DNA from: Eretmocerus hayati
Lineage: Eukaryota; Arthropoda; Insecta; Hymenoptera; Aphelinidae
NCBI GenBank assembly: GCA_029851415.1
Contig: CM056742.1
Coordinates: 89,766,748 to 89,830,747 of the forward strand
Direction: 5' to 3'
Length of the DNA stretch: 64,000 nucleotides
Below, in pieces: positions 58,496 to 64,000 of the stretch (position 1 is the first letter of the stretch; every line of letters starts with the position of its first letter). Under the pieces are notes generated by a model. The model searched no databases. It was not told where the DNA came from and saw only the letters and a program-made list of their open reading frames with translations. The position numbers were made by a program, and so were the translations under genes.

Positions 58496-61400
58496 GCACA
58501 CTATTAAAAAAAAATGGCCACGGGACAATACTAATTGCCCCGTGAAAACAGGCGATTTTTGGACTTTTCAACAGGGCATTTTGTAGCTTTTTACGTCTAG
58601 TTTCTGAATCCTTTTCCCTCGAGATGCCCCAGAGTGGTCTGTGAGGGTGGCATCCTCCAGAACGAAAAAAAGTTAAAAAAGCCGACCAAAAAAGTGGTTT
58701 TACTCGAAGGGGATGCATTTTGAGCTAAAAGTGAAGATAACCCAAATTGTAGATTTTTGTCCGACAAATCGAAAACCATTGCCAGTTTTTCAGAAAATTC
58801 ACATTTTGGGGGGGTTTTTGGTCCTTTTGGGGTTTTTTGGGGGGTTATGGGGGATTTTGGGGGGGGGGGAATTTGGACACTCACGAAAAATCTGACCGCG
58901 TCAATCGAAAGAACGGGAAATTTTACGTCGAAATATGTGTTTTTAAAAATTTTCAGATTTTTGTGAAATTATTCCCGGCGGGACATACAGATTCAGACCC
59001 CATTTCACCTATTTAGTCAAGACTGAGCCAAAGATCATGATTTGAATCTAGGTTCCGCGAGTTCTGCAATAATGAGAGTCATTTGAGTGTATTGTGGTGT
59101 CAATTACCCACAATTTGCGCCCAAGCAGAGCTCTGTACATTGCCGCCAAGGATTGGGAGACTCGATTTTAGCCGGGCCACTACGATTTTTCACCTATTTT
59201 CATCACAAGATCGAGATCTGAATCTAGGTTCCGCGAGTTCTGCAATAATGAAAGTCATTTGAGTGTATTGTGGTGTCAATTACCTACAATTTGCGCCCAA
59301 GCAGAGCTCTGTACATTGCCGCCAAGGCCCAGGAGGACCGATATTGTGATCAACGAATTCCATCGCGAGATTCATCACGATTCTTTCACTATATTGATCA
59401 CGAGTAGGCCGAAAATCTCTATCTAAATCCGAGTCCCGCGACTTCTGCAATAATGAAATTCATTTGAGTGTATTGTGGTGTCAATTACCCACAATTTGCG
59501 CCCAAGGAGAGCTCTGTACATTGCCGCCAAGGACTGGGAGACTCGATTTTTCACCTATTTTCATCACAAGATCGAGATTTGAATCTAGGTTCCGCGAGTT
59601 CTGCAATAATAAAAGTCATTTGAGTGTATTGTGGTGTCAATTACCTACAATTTGCGCCCAAGCAGAGCTTTGTACATTGCCGCCGAGAACTAGGAGATCC
59701 GATACCACGAGATTCATCACGATTCTCAACCTACAGTACCGTTCATAAGTTCTCGATGGTCGATCCCTCGATTACCCTGACTTGGAACAGCAATAAGTCA
59801 AATTCTATGCGTTGTACGAGAATTTTCAAGAGAGCATCTTACAGAGCAGAAAAAATACTAAGTATTACTGGGTTTTGATGATTTTTATCGAATATTTTTG
59901 AAGGTCCTACACGCTGATGAAAAAATAGAAAATCTAAAAATTTTATACTTTCATTGAGACACCTGCAGGTTCAATGCGAATGAAGATACGGCAATTCTGA
60001 AAAAAGCATCTTGTAGAGCGGAAAAAATGCTATGTGTAGCGATTTTTTGATTATTCTTTACGTACCGCATGTGAGAACGTGCGAGCTGTCCAAATCCCCA
60101 AAATCATGGTTTTTCACCGTTTTCTGTGCCGTTTCCGATGATAAGCAGTCATTTTGGGTATCTAGACAGCTCGTACGTTCTCATGCGCGGTACGTAAAGA
60201 ATAATCAAAAAATTGCTACACATAGCATTTTTTCAGCTCTACAAGATGCTTTTTCCAGAATTGCCGTATCTCTATTCGCATGAAAACTGCAGGTGTCTCA
60301 ATAAAAGTAAAAAATTTTTGGATTTTCTATTTTTTCATCAGCGTGTAGGACCTTCAAAAATATTCGATAAAAATCATCAAAACCCAGTAAAAGTTAGTAT
60401 TTTTTCTGCTCTGTAAGATGCTCTCTTAAAAATTCTCGTACAACGCATAGAATTTGACTTATTGCTGTTCCAAGTCAGGGTAATCGAGGGATCGACCATC
60501 GAGAACTTATGAACGGTACTGTAGGTGGAGAATCGTGATGAATCTCGTGGTATCGGATCTCCTAGTTCTCGGCGGCAATGTACAAAGCTCTGCTTGGGCG
60601 CAAATTGTAGGTAATTGACACCACAATACACTCAAATGACTTTTATTATTGCAGAACTCGCGGAACCTAGATTCAGTGATGAAAATAGATGAAAAATCGA
60701 GTCTCCCAGTCCTTGGCGGCAATGTACAGAGCTCTGCTTGGGCGCAAATTGTAGGTAATTGACACCACAATACACTCGAATGACTTTTGTAATTGCAGAA
60801 CTCGCGGAACCAAGATTCAAATCTCGATCTTGTGATGAATCTCGTGATGGAATTCGTTGATCACAATGTCGGCCCTCCTGGGCCTTGGCGGCAATGTACA
60901 GAGCTCTGCTTGGGCGCAAATTGTGGGTAATTGACACCACAATACACTTAGATGACTTTCATCATTGCAGAACTCGCAAAACTCGGATTCAGATAGAGAT
61001 TTTCGGCCTACTCGTGATCAATATAGTGAAAGAATCGTGATGAATCTCGCGATGGAATTCGTTGATCACATATCGGTCCTCCTGGGCCTTGGCGGCAATG
61101 TACAGAGCTCTGCTTGGGTGCAAATTGTAGGTAATTGACACCACAATACACTCAAATGACTTTCATTATTGCAGAACTCGCGGAACCTAGATTCAAATCT
61201 CGATCTTGTGATGAAAATAGGTGAAAAATCGTAGTGGCCCGGCTAAAATCGAGTCTCCCAATCCTTGGCGGCAATGTACAGAGCTCTGCTTGGGCGCAAA
61301 TTGTGGGTAATTGACACCACAATACACTCAAATGACTCTCATTATTGCAGAACTCGCGGAACCTAGATTCAAATCATGATTATTGGCTCAGTCTTGACTA

Positions 61401-61915
61401 AATAGGTAAAATGGGGTCTGAATCTGTATGTCCCGCTGGGAATAATTTCACAAAAATCTGAAAATTTTTAAAAACACATATTTCGACGTAAAATTTCCCG
61501 TTCTTTCGATTGACGCGGTCAGATTTTTCGTGAGTGTCCAAAATACCCCCCAAAATCCCCCAAAACCCCCCAAAAACCCCAAAAACGACCGAAAACCCCC
61601 CCAAAATGTGAATTTTCTGAAAAACTGGCAATGGTTTTTGATTTGTCGGACAAAAATCTACAATTTGGGTTATCTTCACTTTTAGCTCAAAATGCATCCC
61701 CTTCGAGTAAAACCACTTTTTTGGTCGGCTTTTTTCACTTTTTTTCGTTCTGGAGGATGCCACCCTCACAGACCACTCTGGGGCATCTCGAGGGAAAAGG
61801 ATTCAGAAACTAGACGTAAAAAGCTACAAAATGCCCTGTTGAAAAGTCCGAAAATCGCCTGTTTTCACGGGGCAATTAGTATTGTCCCGTGGCCATTTTT
61901 TTTTTAATAGTGTGC
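58496..61915. mobile_element. Foldback transposon 4 (3.4 kb), GCACACTATT family
   Basis: The ends GCACACTATTAAAAAAAAA and its inverted partner are flanked by GGC on both sides (58493-58495, 61916-61918). The arms are highly similar and symmetrical, so this is the youngest-looking copy. G-runs lie at 58807-58875 and C-runs at 61541-61612. Each arm has about four 175-bp monomers. The centre is occupied by a Tc1-like foldback element. No transposase frame. Confidence 0.9.
59734..60521. mobile_element. Tc1-like foldback MITE at the centre of foldback 4
   Basis: The ends CAGTACCGTTCATAAGTTCT and the exact complement are flanked by TA (59732-59733, 60522-60523). The 788-bp unit folds around about 60128, with CGTACCGCATGTGAGAACGT pairing with ACGTTCTCATGCGCGGTACG. 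Non-coding. Confidence 0.88.
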
Positions 61916-61999
61916 GGCGGTCCTTATATGTGATACACTTGAAGTAAGGGCGCCTGTGTAGCTTGCACCCGTAACAGTGATGAGTTGCATGATTGCTCT

Positions 62000-62250
62000 T
62001 TCTCATCATTTAAACTGTCGAAGAGATTGGTGCATTGGCATCAGGAATAAGGGGAAAAATATCATGTTTTCATTTGCGAGATTCTGCATCCGATGAGGTC
62101 ACAATTGACTGAAATTCAGAGTTTGGATCGGGGTTCCGCGAGTTCTGCGATGATACGAATCATTGCAATCAATAACCATATCAATAACTCATTATTTTAG
62201 CCCACGGAGAGATCCGTGCATTGCCGCAAAGGCTCAGGGATCCATAATAC
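62000..62250. repeat. Third diverged unit related to the 175-bp repeat
   Basis: Matches the two units at 57640-58300 in order of motifs (AAACTGTCGAAGAGATTGGT, GGGGTTCCGCGAGTTCTGC, GATCCGTGCATTGCCGC). Together they flank foldback 4 and its neighbouring tRNA-like sequence. Confidence 0.65.
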
Positions 62251-62254
62251 ATTT

Positions 62255-62975
62255 TCAAGTACGAGGGAACCTTTGGCGTGCGCGAACAGCTAGCGGGTCT
62301 GCGTGACCGCATTTGCTCACGCTAACTCGGGAAGCAAAATTTCCGAACGGTGGGTACACGAAACACTATTACGCGTGCGCGAGAAATTCCGCGTACGCGA
62401 AGAAATTGCAAGTCATCGTGCCGAAAATTTCGCGTGAGCGGGGAGAGTACACTATCGCTTACGCGAAGACTTTCTGTTCCCAAGTACGCGACAATGACGT
62501 GGAATTTGCTCTTCCTTCAATCCGAAGTACGAGGGTACACTTCGCGTGCACGAACAGCTAGCGAGTCTGCGTGAACCGTATTCGCTAACGCTGACACGGA
62601 GAGCAAAATACTCAATTTTTGGGTACGTGGAACACTATTACGCGTGCGCAAAAATTTCGCGTACGCGAAAAAATTGCAAGGCACCGTGCCGAAAATTTCG
62701 CGAGAGCGAGGAGAGCACACTTTGGCTTACGCGAAGACTTTTCGTCTTCGCGTACGCAACAATAACGTGGAATTTGCTCTATCTCCAATCAAAAGGACGA
62801 GGGTACCCTTCGCATGCGCGAACAGCTAGCGAGTCTGCGTGAACCGTATTCTTTAACGCTGACACAAAGAGTAAAATACTCAATTATTGGGTACACAAAA
62901 CATTATGACGCGTGCGCGAGGAATTTCGCATACGCGAAAACATTGCAAGGCAACGTGCCAAAAATTTCGCGTGAG
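62255..62975. repeat. Second block of the CpG-rich satellite
   Basis: Three monomers in the same orientation as the main array. They match the last three monomers at about 56507-57113, including the rare variant CTTTCTGTTCCCAAGTACGC, and share the following unique flank. This is a block duplication, not independent amplification. Confidence 0.85.
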
Positions 62976-63079
62976 CGAGAAAAATGATGAAACATAGGAA
63001 TAAATATCAAGGGACCTCTTCTTTTCCAAATTGACTCAATTACCTAGGAAAAATAATTTGAACCCGTTATGAAAAGATT

Positions 63080-63560
63080 TTCCACTCCAGCACGCAAAAG
63101 TTCAAAACTCGTGGCAGTCGAGCTTGGATTGATATCTTTCGCGTACGCGAGAATTACTCACATAGCGCGCGCGAAATTCGAAATTACCTCGACAGACAAG
63201 TTAGAGAATGGCAGCTCTCGCATGCGCGAAGAGGAAAGTCGCCCGCGCACACGGAAATTATCCGTATCATTGCGCACATCTGGACTGCGCAAAGGGAAAA
63301 CGAACACCCGATAAATTGTCGAAATTATCATACGCGAGTATAAACTAAAATGTTATGGTTGACGCTGAGATTGCTGTCGTGCATGAGCGAGTTGGGCCAT
63401 AGCGTATGCGAGGCTCATGTTGAAAATGAAAGAAGAAAAAACGGGATCAGGACAATTTCTTGCAAACGCGATGATTCAGTAATTGAGCGCGCGCGAAAAA
63501 TGATGGCACGTATCGTACGATTTATCGCATACGCGAAACCCAACTCCTTTGACTCACCTC
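63080..63560. repeat. Dispersed CpG-palindrome motifs beyond the satellite
   Basis: TTTCGCGTACGCGAGA, TAGCGCGCGCGAAA, GCATGCGCGAAG, GCGCGCGCGAAAAA and CGCATACGCGAAAC recur irregularly without the rest of the monomer. They look like degraded satellite or a precursor sequence. Confidence 0.5.
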
Positions 63561-63599
63561 GAAAGCACCAATCTCTTGCACTTAAGTAGAGGATCACTG

Positions 63600-64000
63600 C
63601 CGAAACTCCAAATCAGGTCGATTGAATCGGCTAATCCCCCAGCCTAAGTGAAGAAATGAGGCATGACCTTTCGCGACCAAAAGGGTCACTCGGAGAACTT
63701 AAAATAGCGCGATCCGCATTGACTCCGCTACCTTGTCTGCACTGTGCCTCCGCAGACAACAACTCAAGCCACGCGTCACAGCAGAAAACAAACACCCCCA
63801 CCGAGGCAATTTGACAGGAATGCTCCTCGACCGACGAAAAGAATTAAAGACAACACAAACACAAGGCATCATCTCGCATAAGCCGGTCGCGGGCCATGCA
63901 ATTGGTGCACCGAAAACATGGCTCGCAGCAGACACGTCGCATAATCTGATCTGCGACGAGATGTCTGCTACGATACGTCATGCAGACCTTCTGCTGCGGC
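63600..64000. other. No gene recognised
   Basis: Somewhat GC-richer sequence reaching the window edge. An open frame on the minus strand (63699-63935) has no supporting features. Confidence 0.4.

Noticed and set aside
63699..63935. Minus-strand open frame of 78 codons at the window edge
   Set aside because: No recognisable features and no splice or homology support.

Overview
The window looks like an intron-rich, AT-rich animal nuclear genome, most likely an arthropod and probably an insect. The evidence is GT-AG split genes, a DUF4817-type Tc1/mariner transposase of the kind common in insects, a MULE-type transposase relative with a FAR1-like zinc domain, and many nested DNA-transposon MITEs and foldback elements. 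I see no retrotransposon, no viral gene and no prokaryotic gene organisation. Species cannot be named from the sequence alone.

Layout: 0-7.7 kb is gene-poor and made of MITEs and local duplications, including a TTAA-flanked element with its empty site preserved nearby. 7.7-14 kb holds exons ending in a C48 (Ulp1-like) protease exon, with MITEs inside and just after it. 14-16.5 kb has two possible exons of unknown function. 16.5-22.4 kb is a 5.9-kb foldback transposon whose arms carry about 175-bp tandem repeats. 22.8-30.1 kb is the most interesting part: a FAR1-like exon, then a chain of short phase-1 exons rich in Ser/Asp/Glu, then four exons that splice in frame into a MULE transposase core fused to the MA3 region of the splicing factor CWC22. 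31-45 kb has more small exons (coiled coil, acidic linkers, a tandemly duplicated basic exon) interrupted by two more foldback elements. 47.2-50.4 kb is an apparently intact five-exon mariner-like transposase, with a foldback MITE in one intron and a GC-AG intron. 52.6-57.1 kb and 62.3-63.0 kb are a CpG-rich higher-order satellite. Between them lies a fourth foldback element beside a tRNA-like sequence.

How the parts may work together (inference): four foldback elements share the same ends, similar 3-bp flanking repeats and G-run tracts, so they were probably moved by one transposase that is not encoded in them. Foldback (FB/NOF) elements of Drosophila are linked to MULE-type transposases, so the local MULE-like gene invites comparison. 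That gene, however, seems to have lost key catalytic residues while keeping a complete reading frame and a host splicing-factor domain. This fits a domesticated or repurposed protein better than an active mobiliser. Exon structures here were inferred by eye from open frames, splice signals and phase compatibility; no transcript evidence was available.
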